In this document: in pieces, positions 1 through 12,900 of the stretch
How the letters are laid out: every line of letters begins with the position of its first letter
Position numbering within the stretch: position 1 is the first letter of the stretch
Origin: Anarhynchus alexandrinus
Taxonomy: Eukaryota > Chordata > Aves > Charadriiformes > Charadriidae
NCBI GenBank assembly: GCA_008711295.1
Contig: VUYV01000045.1
Location: forward strand, 1,378,842 to 1,442,841
Length of the DNA stretch: 64,000 nt
Direction: 5' to 3'
Program-made: the position numbers and the translations under genes
Notes under the pieces: model-generated
Database searches by the model: none
What the model saw: the letters and a program-made list of their open reading frames with translations, nothing else
Told to the model about the DNA's origin: nothing

Positions 1-480
1 TGGAAATGAACAAATCTGCGGAAGAAGGAGAAAGTTCAGCAAGGGGAGAGCAATGCAGCTTTTGCCCACGCAATGCCAGAGGCCGGGCAGCCAGCTGTGA
101 CAGCTGTTCTCCCGGTCCTGGCTCACCTTCCAGGCTGCCACATTGTTGGGCTCCTGTCTGGCTGGGCAGAGCTCCCCCAAGAGCCCACCCTGTCCTGGCA
201 GGACCAGGGAGGGGGTGTCCACGCTCCCCAAAACTGGAGAAGGGACAGGAGGTGGCTGAGACGTTTCACAAACACTGCTGTTGGGGCCCTGGCTGGTCCA
301 TGGGCGATGTGTTTCAGTGTACCTGCGTACCAGTTGTGATTAAGTTTTGGGGTTGGTTTTTTTTTTTTCCAGGATGAGTCCAATTTATCCATCTCCTTTC
401 CACAGTCTTTTTCTCATTATTTATTGTTATAGGTTATCCTAATATCAGCTGAGCTGTTTCTCACGGCTGCGCTCACAGTG
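1..480. other. G+C-richer unassigned stretch
   Basis: Bases 1-340 are clearly G+C-richer than the following 5 kb and leave overlapping frames open on both strands (for example 6-377 on plus and 123-392 on minus). Frames open on both strands at once are what composition alone produces. I recognise no domain, signal peptide or splice-bounded exon. The stretch ends in a poly-T run near 357-369. Confidence 0.4.
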
Positions 481-3400
481 AGGGTAAGCTTATAGACCGC
501 AATTACTCTAACTCAGCGTGTGAGCCCTGCTGGTGACAGCGCTGTTCTGAAAGCTCATGTTTATTCGATTATCCTCCACAAACCCCAGATCATTTCTTAG
601 AATTGCCATGTCTGCAAGTATGGGTTATTTGCTTCATTGTCAGATAGATGAATTCTCATTTGGCCACATTAAATGCGTATTTTTAGCTTGCTTTTGGAGG
701 CAGTCTAGCTCACTCTTTGTTAGTGATTCACTACATCATTGAGTTCACTTGCACAATTTATTAGTGACGGTTATGTGTTTCCTATCAATTTGCAGATAAA
801 AGTGTTAATTACATTAAGACCAAGATCCAGTCCCTGCAGAAGATTTTTATCAACACACACTTCCAGAGTTAATTACCTATTGACATGTCTTAAGATATAA
901 CAGTAGGTCCATCAAGTTTAATGAATTTAATGGTTGCAGTGTTTATTTGGTAGTCTAATTTAGTTTAATAGAATGTCTTCCAGAAAATGAAATATAGTAC
1001 ATTGCCATCTACAGGTATAATCAAGACTTGTAATTTTCCTTTTTTTTTTTTGATGAACCGCATTGATTAAACTGCTGACTCATTAACTGAGTCCAGCTTG
1101 AACTGTTCCATTATATTGTTGGGAACAAAATCAGACTGACAGACCTATCACTACGCGGATAATTTCTATTTACACTTTTTAAGTATTGGCACAGCATTGT
1201 TTTTCTTCCAGATCTACAGAATTTGCTTTTCTTCTAAGACTAACTGAAAAATCAGCATTTATAATTATCAAGGTTCTGGGCCAGCTCTTAAAAAACTTTT
1301 TAAGCCTTCTGATCCAAAACTACTATAAATATAACCACATGTTAAGTGGGAAAAAGTCTCTCTCCAGAATTTCAGGCCATTATTTTTTTTCTCATATGAC
1401 TCGTATTGACCTAGTTGCTATCATCTGGCAACCAAAGAAATTCTCACAATAAGTTTGTTTCACAATTCAGGAAAAATAATTGTTTAGAGGAAAGTCATAT
1501 CTTTCAAATTTCTTTCTGAAATAAATTCTGACAAGAAGGGACGTTAAAGAATTATGAAAGTGATAACATATTTCTATAACCAAAACATTAAGTCACAGAA
1601 ATGAGTGGAAATATATCTGTTAAAAAGCAAAGACATTGGGTTTTATTTGGAAAAGAAAATCAAACCTAAGACGTTGAGTCAAGTATTTAACAAAACTCAT
1701 GCAAAATTTAACACTAAACTGTGCAACACAACATATTCCCAGGCATTAACAATTGCCACAGAAACATAAGGCTGCCTAGTTTGTCATCATCTAAACCCAA
1801 AATATTTAAGGCTAAAGCTACAGTTTCTTAGCCAAAGTTGAGACAGATAGGATCAACTGTACATCACATTTTTAACAACATTGAAGAGAGTGGTCCAGCT
1901 AGAAAATATTCCTTAGAAACTATGTCACAATCACTTCTAACTGAGTATGTTTAAGTAACAGAATACGTCAATTAAAACTATTTCATAGCGTGTTTATCAT
2001 TTGTAATGCTCTGAAGATCTCAGCAAGCCAGTTAGCTATAAACACAACGAAGATACTCTTGAAATCCAGCCCAGTTTGCCCTACAGTGGCGCACTGAGAT
2101 TGCTAACTGCTCTTTATGACGTCTCCTTCTGTTACTCTTAAATATTGGAAAAGTTTTTTGCTGAGTCATACAGTAGAGACTCTTAGATGGCAGACCATGA
2201 AAATTAGCTTGATTCAACAAGTGCAAGATGCTTACTTGGCTCCTGAATCAGTACTTGTAACGACCAGAACTTGCAAAGGTCTTTTCAGTCAGACAAAAAA
2301 CTATTGTAGGGACTTAAAAGTTACCTGTGTATAACTGCCATTTACATAAATATATACACATAGCATCAAAGCTTTCCTGGTAATCCACAATGAAATCTTC
2401 TTCAGGATCATGAGTAACGTACTAGTCGGGTTTCCTCTAAATCAGCAATAGTCCCTTAAGAATTTTTAAATCTTAAGTTAGAAGACAGAAAAGAATAGGA
2501 GGATTCTGACTAGATAACTAATAAAAATAATTAATGATTCAAACTGAGCACTTGATACTCATATTCTGCCCTTTTAAAGCAAGTTTCTTCAGCTTAGGAA
2601 AATTCAGTTATGATGCAGGTTCGTACAATTATCCTAGTATGAAAATATGCAGATATGTACTTACTGGGATTTTCAAGAGAATAGGAGTTTGGCGTGTAGA
2701 GGCTCTTCCAACAGCAGCATATTTCCAAGGAAGGCAAGCACATTTCTTATAAAATTTAGCTCTAATTGCTTAAGCATCTTGCAAAGCTAGAACTAAAGCT
2801 GAGCAAAAGTTATCTTCAAAAAGCTTTAAAAACCAGTCTTTTGAGTGGAGTGGTAAGTAGACTCAGCTGAAGCCAATTTAGATCTCATTCTGCACATACA
2901 TTAACCCTTTTCCTGATGGTGCTGCTGTTCTCATCATGTCTTTCATACAGCAAAATCAAATTGCTAAAAGATTTCAAAGGACATTTTTTTTTGTTTGTGG
3001 CCCTTGATGGACTTTGGTTACTTAACTAAAAAACAATGAAGATTCCTGTCCATGATATCCTGGAGAAAGAGTGAAATATTTCAGTCAATACAGCATTTCT
3101 GGTTCTCCTGAGAGAAAAAGAGGCATGGTTACAACGGTTATTCTGCTTAATAAGGTTTTTGATTTATTTTATTTTTTTTTTTTTTTTGTAAGAAATGACC
3201 AGTTTTGATCCATGTCTAGATCTGCATTCAAATTGTGAAGGAGCAGAAGTTCAAAATTTTCCCTCCCTTCTCTCTCCCTTTTCTAATTAATTAATCATAT
3301 TGGACATTGTGTTCAAACGTGGATGGAATAAGGGTCATCTAAAGTGCCTAGAATATCAGGGATCCACTTTTCAGAAGCATTAATTGACTATATCTTCAGT

Positions 3401-5528
3401 GGACTAGTTAAGTGCTTTGACAAATGGGACTTGGCTCTGTGGAATGGGCATTAGGCTTGATTATCGTTATCTTTAGACAGTTGTTCTCACAGACGCAACA
3501 ATATGTTGCCATGATCCCATTTAGGCACTCAGGATCAGGCAGAAGTGGTGTCAACTTCTGAAAATACCGTATCTGCTGGATGCCTCAGCTACTACCTGCA
3601 TTAGGACATAGCATCACCGACAAGTCATCCATTTGTTTGTCATTCCTCACGACCCATTTGGAGAGACATTATCTGAAAAGTTCACTATTGCATGTACCTT
3701 TCACAATTATTTTGACCTTTAAAGATCTGGCTTCAGCAGCTGGTTCAGGTATTAAATTGAAGGTTTGGACCGGAGCACACATTGCTTTAACTGTTTCAAA
3801 ACATGACCTTTATCCCACTTGAGCTATGTTCAGATGATGATGAACAATTTGATCTTCATTTTTTCTGAGCCAGATATGTGGTGATGGCAGCCAAAATAAA
3901 GTGTTAAAACCAGGTAGCTATAGAAACCCATTTCATGGACACTTTTACAGGTCTAATTAATAGTGTTATTAAAAAGGAGTTTGTTAAATGAAAAGGCATC
4001 AAATACAGGGAAGAATTGATGTTGTCACTTGGTTCTTGTGAGTCTCTCCCTTTCCCTCCATCTGGTCATCTGACTAGGGAAGCGAGGCAATACCAGAGCC
4101 ACGAAACCTAGTACAAGAAAAAAGCACGTCCTGTGTGCACAGGTGGATTTTTCCTGCCTCTCCACAACAGCTTATGTATTTCTGCTCTCTTTGACGGTTG
4201 CCATTGCTTGGATCATGCTGTTCCTTACCTGGCATTTTTACTACTCTCTCGTTTTGCCGCTCCTTTGACGTTGCTGCTGTAGGCAGCTGCCTTCATCACC
4301 TGGGGGCTCCAGAAGATCCTGGGAATAGGGGCAGGACCGTTTGTTTCTACTCCCTTGTACCAGAGGAAATAGGAAGGTTAGGGCTCAAACAACAATGACA
4401 ACTTTAAAATGAGGCCATGACAGCATGAGTTAGGGCATTTGGCTAGCATTAGCTGGGAAAATGACAAAGCTGTTGAAAAAATGATCTAACAAGTCCAAGT
4501 ACAAGAAACTAGATTAGATGATAAGGTTTGCACATGTAAGCAGCATGAGAACTCACATGAACACCAGTTATGTCAGATAGCTGAGCAGTGTCAGGTTTAC
4601 TGTATTTACTTAAGTAATAGCTGAAGATATCAATACCTAGTTAGTCTCTAGAAGCTCTACTGTAAGAGGTCTTTTTGCACACAGACTGCAACTTTGGGGC
4701 TGTGCATTCCTTTCCTCTCGCTTTTAATGACAGATGTTGAGTCCTTATGACAGGCAGAAAATTACTGTTGTTGAGAGAGGGGCTACCCTTAGTTACCATT
4801 GCCTGGTTATGTGTAGTTGTATATTCCTCTTCATTTCTATGTCTGTTTTTCCTATAACTGAACTCTAATTGTGGCCTTATATTTTAAACCTGTTATTCTG
4901 TTGAATAAATCTCAGGAGAATATTGCACATGCATGGACTACCGTGCTGTTAGAGTCCTGGTGAAAATCAAGGAACAACCATCTAAGACTAAGTATCCTTG
5001 CAAGGAAAACAATAAATTCAAGTTCCCGTTGGCAACCAGAGTGAATAGAACACAGTTATAAATGATTCATTCTTTGTTTTCTGCATAGAACTCGAGCAGG
5101 CATTGGTACACGTGCACGTGTGCACAAACGCGCATGCACACACACACACATAGTAGCTTCTCCAATCTCATATTCCTGCATCTCCCTACACCGATTTTTA
5201 TACACTAGGTGAAATGTCACTGTGCTAGCGCTGGAGCTCTCTCTCAGAGGAGCTGTTTGATGTACAACCCATAAACTTTTTCACAAAAAGTACTGCCTCT
5301 TTTATAAGGAGATATGCCTAACCTCCTAAAGTAACAATATACACAAATATTAAGATGAACAGAAGTACAGAAAGTGAAGAAAATAAAACAAGTGACTAGT
5401 TTACATGAAAGCAGGCTTATAGGTGCCTGTGACTTGCAAGATCTAGCATGTAAATCTGGCTCTCCTGGAAGACTGCTGCACCACCCCATAAAAACCACCT
5501 CCCACCTGAGCCCTAATGTCTATTTCTT
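481..5528. other. Unassigned AT-rich non-coding sequence
   Basis: No recognisable gene or transposon. Open frames are all under 100 codons with no domain resemblance. Simple-sequence content is limited to poly-T runs near 1040-1051 and 3170-3187 and a short alternating purine/pyrimidine CA-rich tract near 5109-5151. This is probably intergenic or intronic DNA. Confidence 0.6.
5109..5151. repeat. CA-rich alternating purine/pyrimidine tract
   Basis: A run of GTGCACGTGTGCAC-type dinucleotides passes into a (CA)n stretch. It is a short microsatellite with alternating purine/pyrimidine character. No function is implied. Confidence 0.7.
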
Positions 5529-6812
5529 ATCATAGAATCATAGAATCATAGAATGGTTTAGGTTGGAAAGGACCTTGAAGATCATCGACTTCCAACCCCC
5601 CTGCTATAGGCAGGGACACCACCCACTAGACCAGGCTGCCCAAGGCCACGTCCAGCCTGGCCTTAAACACCTCCAGGGATGGAGCTTCCACAACTTCTCT
5701 GGGCAACCTGTTCCAGTGCCTTACCACCCTCACAGTGAAAAATTTCTTCCTAATGTTCAATCTAAACCTGCCCTCTTCCAGTTTGAAGCCATTCCCCCTC
5801 GTCCTATCACTACATGCCCTAGTAAAAAGTCCTTCCCCAGCTCTCCTGTAGGCCCCCTTTAGGTACTGGAAGGCCGCAATAAGATCTCCGCGGAGCCTTC
5901 TCTTCTCCAGGCTGAACAGCCCCAACTCTTTCAGCCTCTCCTCATAGGAGAGGTGCTCCAGCCCTCGGATCATCCTCGTGGCCCTCCTCTGGACACGCTC
6001 CANTGTATTTGTGCTTGGGATTGCCCCAACCCAGATGTAGGACCTTGCACTTGGCCTTGTTGAACTGCATGAGGTAGGCTTGGGCCCACCTCTCCAGCCT
6101 GTCCAGGTCCCTCTGGATGGCGTCCCTCCCCTCCAGTGTGTCTACCTCGCCAAACAGCTTGGTGTCATCGGCAAACATGGTGAGGGTGCACTTGACCCCA
6201 CTGTGCATGTCTCCAACAAAGATGTTGAACAGTACAGGTCCCAGTACCAACCCCTAAGGAGCGCCACTTGTCGCTGGTCTCCACTTGGACATCGAGCCGT
6301 TGACCGCAACTCTTTGAGTGCAACTGTCCAGCCAGTTCTTTACCCACCAAGTGGTCCATTTGTCAAATCTATGTCTCTTCAATTTAGGGACCAGGATATC
6401 ATGTGGGACGGTGTCAATGACATCAGTTGATCTTCCCTTGTCCACTGCTGCTGTAACCTCTTCGTAGAAGGCCACCAAATTTGTCAGGCATGACTTGCCC
6501 TAGGTGAGGCCATGCTGGCTGTCACCAATCACCTCCTTGTTTTCTATGTGCCACAGCAGAGTTTCCAGGAGGATCTGCTCCATGATCTTGCCAGGCACAG
6601 AGGTGAGACTGACTGGCCTGTAGTTCCCCGGGTCTTCCTTATTTCCCTTTTTGAAATTAGCGGTTACGTTTCCCCTTTTCCAGTCGTCAGGAACCTCGCC
6701 AGACCGCCACGACTTCTCAAATCTGATGGCTAGTGGCTTAGCGACTTGATCTGCCAGTTCCTTCAGGACCCGCGGATGTATCTCATCAGGTCCCATGGAC
6801 TTGTGCACCTTA
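5529..6812 (-). mobile_element. CR1 LINE, 5'-truncated, minus strand, with internal gap
   Basis: On the plus strand the element opens with the inverted CR1 3' tail (ATCATAGA units at 5529-5555), so the 3' end lies at the left and the element reads leftward. Minus-strand frames at 6808-6500, 6478-6254, 6250-5942 and 5973-5626 carry ORF2 pieces in order. These are the RT segment around [20 protein letters not shown], the catalytic FADD box (minus 6175-6164) and the C-terminal tail ending in a stop near 5626. Frame breaks show it is dead. The 5' end stops inside RT near 6812, the usual 5' truncation of CR1. At 6003 a single N joins sequence that, compared with the copy at 51.5-51.8 kb, skips roughly 250 bp. 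The 3' end is very similar to the copy at 55.9 kb, so this is a young subfamily. Confidence 0.93.
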
Positions 6813-7260
6813 TCTCACCATTTCTTTGACTTGCCTATCCAGACTGAGGGTTTTTTTGGCAGAACTGTTTATGGCTATGTGTTTCAACAATAATCAGCAC
6901 AATGGCATCATACTGGTAGCTTGGACCCAGTATACAAACAATAATATGTTTCCATATCACCATACCCACTTTATTACTTTTAAGTCTAGTATGATCCTGA
7001 AATTAAAAACACAGGTTTTCCAAGTGGTGTCTGACAAACAGTTGCTATAACTCACATTATCCCTAGTAGATAAACCATGCATGCCTAGAAAATCTGACTG
7101 GATGTTTATCTGATTCTTTGTGCATCCAAATAGCTTTCAGAATGTAACTTTCTGTACAGAAAAACATCAATATCAACTGGCCTCAAATACAGTTAATCTG
7201 GAAATCAAAAGGCTTCCAATTTTAAAAGCAATGAGTCTCATTCAAACTTCAAAGAAGTTT
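6813..7260. other. Unassigned AT-rich sequence
   Basis: No recognisable gene or repeat. One short open frame (6826-7050) has no domain resemblance. Confidence 0.5.
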
Positions 7261-7741
7261 TCTGATTAGATATTGGGGAAAATTGTTGGAGCTCTTTTAC
7301 AACAAAGAATTCTGGCATTATATAATGCCTTGAAGTGAATTCAGTGACTGAGGAGGATGTGACCTTCTGGGTGTGATTAATCTCCATTTAATTGCCTAAA
7401 AGTTCATTATCTGATCTAAAGTACTTCTAGCTCTCCCTATAGTCAGTGGAGAAAATAGGGCATCTCCTGAAAGGCATTGCTTGTGTTTTAACCACCATTT
7501 NTCTGATCAGATATTGGGGAAAATTGTTGGAGCTCTTTTACAACAAAGAATTCTGGCATTATATAATGCCTTGAAGTGAATTCAGTGACTGAGGAGGATG
7601 TGACCTTCTGGGTGTGATTAATCTCCATTTAATTGCCTAAAAGTTCATTATCTGATCTAAAGTACTTCTAGCTCTCCCTATAGTCAGTGGAGAAAATAGG
7701 GCATCTCCTGAAAGGCATTGCTTGTGTTTTAACCACCATTT
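7261..7741. repeat. 240-bp direct duplication around a single N
   Basis: Bases 7261-7500 and 7502-7741 are the same 240 bp read twice. I find one difference (T at 7267, C at 7508). The copies are separated only by the N at 7501. Near-identity plus a gap character exactly at the junction fits two overlapping contig ends, perhaps two haplotypes, placed side by side rather than merged. A real recent tandem duplication is the alternative. Confidence 0.95.
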
Positions 7742-7820
7742 TTAGGACCAAATGAGCATCTCTGCCTGTGTCTTTCCATTGACTAGTGTGTGATTCAGAA
7801 CTAATTCGGACTAGGTGTCA

Positions 7821-7874
7821 TATAGACATATGTGGCATATGTCTATAGGTGTCATTAGACATATATATGTCTAA
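7821..7874. repeat. Pair of perfect palindromes
   Basis: TATAGACATATG (7821-7832) and its reverse complement (7836-7847) flank a 3-bp spacer. Immediately downstream, TTAGACATATATATGTCTAA (7855-7874) is a perfect 20-bp palindrome. The two share the AGACATAT core and the preceding GGTGTCAT, so one may derive from the other. Confidence 0.85.
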
Positions 7875-9645
7875 AATAAGAGAAGATGAACTCCTCTGAA
7901 TGACCTGAACAGTGAAGTCTCAGCACCCAAATAATTAAGCTTTTTGTATGTGAAGAACACCACTTTCTGCAACACACACCCCCGTAAACAAAGAAAAAAT
8001 GTCCAAAGACACTATTATTCCTGTCCGAGGTTCCTCTAAGCCTGGTATTCTGTTCTCTCGGTGGAGGAATGCTCCAGATAGGTGCAACACATATATTTTG
8101 TGTATAATTGTGTTACTTGATGTCACAGAAGAAGTGTCTGCAAAAATGTAGCTGATGATTATCATATACTTCACATTAGAAGACTGACACAGGTAACCAT
8201 TGCAGTGTTATCTATACCAGACTGGGCTGCAGAGCTAGTCTTTTTTACAGAACGTTGTTTTCTATCATGCACAGTTTTCCAATAGAGTAGCCTGCAGCAG
8301 TAATTTCCATGAGTAAATTGTATTCCATGGAGATATGTTTCTGTAAACCACTTTTTCCTTCCTCTTTAAGAAAAATCAATTTTTCTTCCAAGTGTAGATT
8401 AACAAGCTATACCTGTTATAATGAATCCCTTTTACTGTTTCCCTCAGGGGCTTGAACACCTTCTAGAATGGTGTGAATTAAAGGGAGACCAAATACTTTC
8501 CTGCTCTCTCCATCTCCTGCTATTTGGTCTTTCTTTGTTTTCCGTTTGCTTTCTCCTATCCACTTGTTCAGCTTCTCTTACACTGCACCTCATGTCTCCT
8601 GCTTTTTTTGCCACTGTGCCTGCAAAAAACCCACAAAATAAAAAATGGACTTTACCAGGTGTAAAAGCAAGATATATTTTACATCCCTTCTAACTCTGCT
8701 GTAAGAATGTATATTCACTTCATGATTAAAGTATAACATATACAATTTTATATGTATTTGATATTTATATTTTGATTACCATTCCACCTTGCTAGGTTTT
8801 GGCTTTGGATGTTTGATGATGAGGTTTCCAGAAGATCTTTAAGACCAACCCATTCTGCATGGTATAGCTTTTTCAGATTAATCTGCTATTTGAGGTTATT
8901 GTGAATGACTGTATTGTATTATTTCCATTTTTTCCCCAGTTTATTATTTCTTAAGCTATGTACATTCTCATTTTTCCAGAGATTTAGTGAGATTTGGGAC
9001 ATGTTGAGGAAGAACTCTGACTTATAACTTTGTGTCTGCAGAGGAAACTGTAATATGCAGTAATAACTGATGTACTACATTTCTGAAGGTAGAGTTTTAG
9101 TCTAGGTGTATATTAGCCGACTCAAAAACTTTTATGAGATCAGCAATAGCCCACACATTATTCTGGATGCTATATTCACAACGGTTTTATTGAAAGAAAG
9201 AGTAATAATAAAAGATTCCCTTTCTTCTCTCCTTCTTTTGAACATTTTTATCAAGAAATCAGCTGTTATTTCAACTTTACAGAAAAAGGATTGGACAAGA
9301 AAATGACCTTTAATGAAAGGAATTTTAATACATCTCCTAGTTCTGTACTTTTCTGTTTTCATTAGAGATCATTCCTTGATTGCCACAAGTAACCATAAAA
9401 TTACATCTAACCTTTTGACCTAAGTCAACACATAGATCAACAACCATTTCTTACACTGGTACTATTCTTCACCTGTATAGGGATGTCTCTGTAATTTAGT
9501 ATTCATACAGCTATTAAGTAACAGCATTCATCTTCCAAAACCAAGCGTAGAGGTTATTTTAAAAAGGGCTTTTTGTACCCTAATTTTAAGTACTTATTTT
9601 TTATTTAAGAGCTGTTTATAGTGTGTCTGAGAAACAACTTAGTCC
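7875..9645. other. Unassigned AT-rich non-coding sequence
   Basis: No recognisable gene, RNA gene or transposon. Open frames (for example 8421-8693 and 9132-9362) are short and lack domain resemblance. Confidence 0.55.
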
Positions 9646-9990
9646 TGGAATCAGTCATAGGAAACATGGCTGGAAGAGATCTCAAGAGCTTGTTTATTCC
9701 AGGCTGTCCCCAAGGGGGATCCCTAACTCATTTCTCACAGGCATCTGCCTAGCTTTTTCTCAGCTCCAGTGACAGAGATCCCACAACCAGGAAGTCTACT
9801 CTGATGCTGAACTGTCCTTGCAATTAGAAGACTTTCTCTTATGCTTAAGACTGGTTTACTTTGCTTTAATTTCCACCCATTGCTTATTGTTCTAACTCAA
9901 GTGCACAGGGACAACAGCGCATTCCCTTCCTCTCCGTAGCCTGCCTGTTTCTCACATAGGAGTGAGAACAGTACTTGTTCTTTCTAGGTA
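9646..9990 (-). mobile_element. Ancient CR1 3' region, minus strand
   Basis: Reading plus, the segment follows the order of the inverted CR1 3' end with heavy decay. A CATAGG/GGCTGGAAGAGATCTCAAGAG start is followed by text matching the usual CCCAAG...GGCATCTGCCTAGC, CAGTGACAGAGATCCCACAACC, then ACTTTCTCTTATG and CCCATTGCTTATTGTTCT positions. It is far more diverged than the copies at 5.5 or 51-56 kb and has no open frame. Recognition is by pattern rather than alignment, and the ends are approximate. Confidence 0.7.
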
Positions 9991-12900
9991 ATTAGCAACT
10001 CAAATGATGCTGTAGGAAAAGTCTGGCTTTAGATAATACATTGGCTTTTGATCATATACTTCTATTGCCCTCTACTGGGTTGGAATGCGAGATTTAACAG
10101 AGCACTCATACCTAAGTCTGGTTAACAGCTAGTCCTATATATATGTATATATACACAGAAGCTACTGCAGATATTTCTAAGACTGGTCTTGGTCAATACT
10201 AAACAACAGAAGACATTATTTCTCTTCTGAATTGTTCTGTATTCTTGTATGGAAATGATCTGAAACTGTAAGTGCTTACTTTATCTCCTTGCTCTTAACC
10301 TAAAAGTGGTCTAAATATGTGTTGAGAATCAAAACTATAGATGAACTTCTTCCATTGAAGTTAGTAAATCCCATGATTGATTGAGGACAGTTTTTGAAAC
10401 CACTTGTTATTGCGCAAAACAAAACTGAAGAAAATGCTTAGAATATTAATAGGGAAGTGCATCGCCGGTAGCTAGGCCTTTATTTGGACCAAGAAGAGAA
10501 TCATTCTGTTAAGAGGGCTGACATCTCCTCCGTCCATTTTACTGCAAAATAAAATAACTTGCTCCAAACTAACATTGTCTGATGTCCTGACCTACAGAAA
10601 GCTGGCTCCAGGCTGAAACATATTTCTGCGTTTGGACAAAGGCACTTCCACAGTAATGACATTGTTATTTCACGTAGTGACCCAAATGGATTGTTTTGTT
10701 GTTGTTCCAAAGAGCCTTTAATTGATTAGCTTGCTGGAGGCCTCATGAAAGACTAGTGACAGAACTCTCAATGAAATCTGTGTAGTTTCTTTAAAAACAT
10801 CATCTGAAATGCATCCTAAACTGGTAGAGAACTTCACAGAACAGTAGTAATTAGATCTAGAAATGTATATTAAGTCTTTTTGTCTGTCCTCTGTGAACAG
10901 ATGACTACTTCATGTGCTGTACTTCAGGATATTTAATTTAGAGACATTTTTTGGTGGCTCTTTAAAAATAGCTTCATTTTACCACACAGAACTGCAGTTC
11001 ATCCCCTTTACTGATTTTAATGAAAAGAAAAATGTTTTCTTGGCTAACTTAAATAAATAAATAAATAAATAACCCATCAAACCCAAACCCCCAGCCTGTG
11101 TTTCCTTTTTCGTGTTTCCTCTTTTTAACTTCCCGTAGTCCTGGATGGCTGGATGCAGGGAGGCTGAGTTGCAGAATCCATTCAGCCTCATAGATGAGGA
11201 AATATTTTCAAAGCCTCCATCAACTGCACCTGTGCAAAGCCACACAGGGGACATAGGTATCTCTGTGGACATAATTCACTTGGGATAATCTTTATTGCTG
11301 GTGACAATGTGTAAAGTGGAAATAATCTAGCCTGAACCTTAGCTCTCAGGTTGAGTGTTCAGGGCTGACAGTTATGGAGAACATCTTACTTGAGAATTTA
11401 GGACTGTGATGTGGAAATAATTGAGTCACAGCAATCTTCAACATATCAGTGTTACCAGGCTACTTTTCAAAATGCCACTGCACTCAAAATGATTCAAGAA
11501 CTGGGATTTCCTCTGGGATTTTCTTTTAGAAAAAGTTTCATAGATCAATAAATCATGCATTTGATCTATGTTTCCAGACCCAGTATTTACTTTCTTTTCT
11601 GTAATTTCAGTCCATTATATTTTCCATTACATTTCGTGCAGCACCTGGCAGCCTTATACCTCAGAAAGGTATGTTATCTTACAACTACTGTTTCTCCCTG
11701 CAACATATTTCAGGAGAAAATGGAAAATCCCGTAATAAGAAAGAGAGGCAGAAAAGTACTTCTGCAGACTATAAACTATTCTCAAAGAGCAACACTCTTG
11801 ATGTGTAGCTTGAATATTTCAAAATGGCTTAGTAAAAGTATGAATTTGGTAATCTTACTTGCCTTCTGTTTCCTAAGCCTTTTGACCATATATTTCAGTC
11901 TTTCTATGCAGCCAAGAGTGAAACCTGGCTGGATATTGTGACCCAGAAGGTAGAGATTTGAGGAAAGGAGTGATAACTCTCATATTGCAATGAAGACATG
12001 AGTCTGCAAAACTCTAACTTCTCTGCATTTCCCAATTATCCGGACTAGTGAAAAGGAGATGGAGCTAGAGGGACTTCGTCTTTGTGCCCCTCCATGCTTT
12101 TGCTCTGGGAGCAGGGAACTGGGCCAGGAGTTGTCATGGCTACACCCAAAGGAGAGGATGAAGTGCTGCACCCTGAGCATAACGAGGGGAAATGGTCTGT
12201 CCTCTGCTTTTAGGAGCAATGTGATGAAGCTGTAGAGTCAGTTCAGCTCCCCTTTGCTTAATCCTTCTAACTCACTTCAAGCTTTCTCCCCTCACATGAT
12301 TATATGGGCATGAAGTTTGCCTAAATTTTATTTATGAGCCTCATTGGCCTCTTTCCTTGCCACCCGTCTTATGCTGTTCTTTCCTGCCCACTGCCCAAAA
12401 GGCAGTGTCATTGCAAAGGCAGTTTCATTGCAAAACAATAAAACCAGCACTGTACTGAGAGTGGAGGGGGCAAGCAAAGGACGGGTCCAGGTGGTGGCAT
12501 GCACAATCCCTGCCTTCCTCCTTCATGAAACAGTCTAGTGTCCCTAGCTGAAAACTAGGTGGCTTGCCAACGTGATGTGGATATCCTGGGCACAACACAG
12601 GGACACTTTTCCGTGTGACTGACTTTGTCTGGGTGCAAGCCTGAGACATGCACTTGTGGGGCCTGAGGGACTGACAGCAATTCCCGTAGCATCACACCTT
12701 CCCAGGCAACACCTTTTCCCAGCACAGAAATTTTTAATAGAGCAGATATTTTTTTCTGAGCAACAGCTATTACAGTGGCTGCTGACTGACTTAAAACGTT
12801 TTTCTGCCACTAAAGAGAAAATCTTTCTCTCTGAGACGTTTTAGGTTGTTATTGGACGTTGTTAGCAAAGAACTGAAATATGCGACAGGAATTTGTTCCT

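Noticed and set aside
6..377. 123-codon plus frame at the window start
   Set aside because: Overlaps open frames on the other strand in G+C-rich DNA, runs into a poly-T tract, and shows no domain.
6080..6430. 116-codon plus frame
   Set aside because: Antisense shadow of the minus-strand CR1 RT region.
11611..11668. 58-bp candidate exon between a TTTCAG acceptor and a GTATGT donor
   Set aside because: Very short, only one border is strong, and the open frame around it extends well past both borders, so it adds no evidence.
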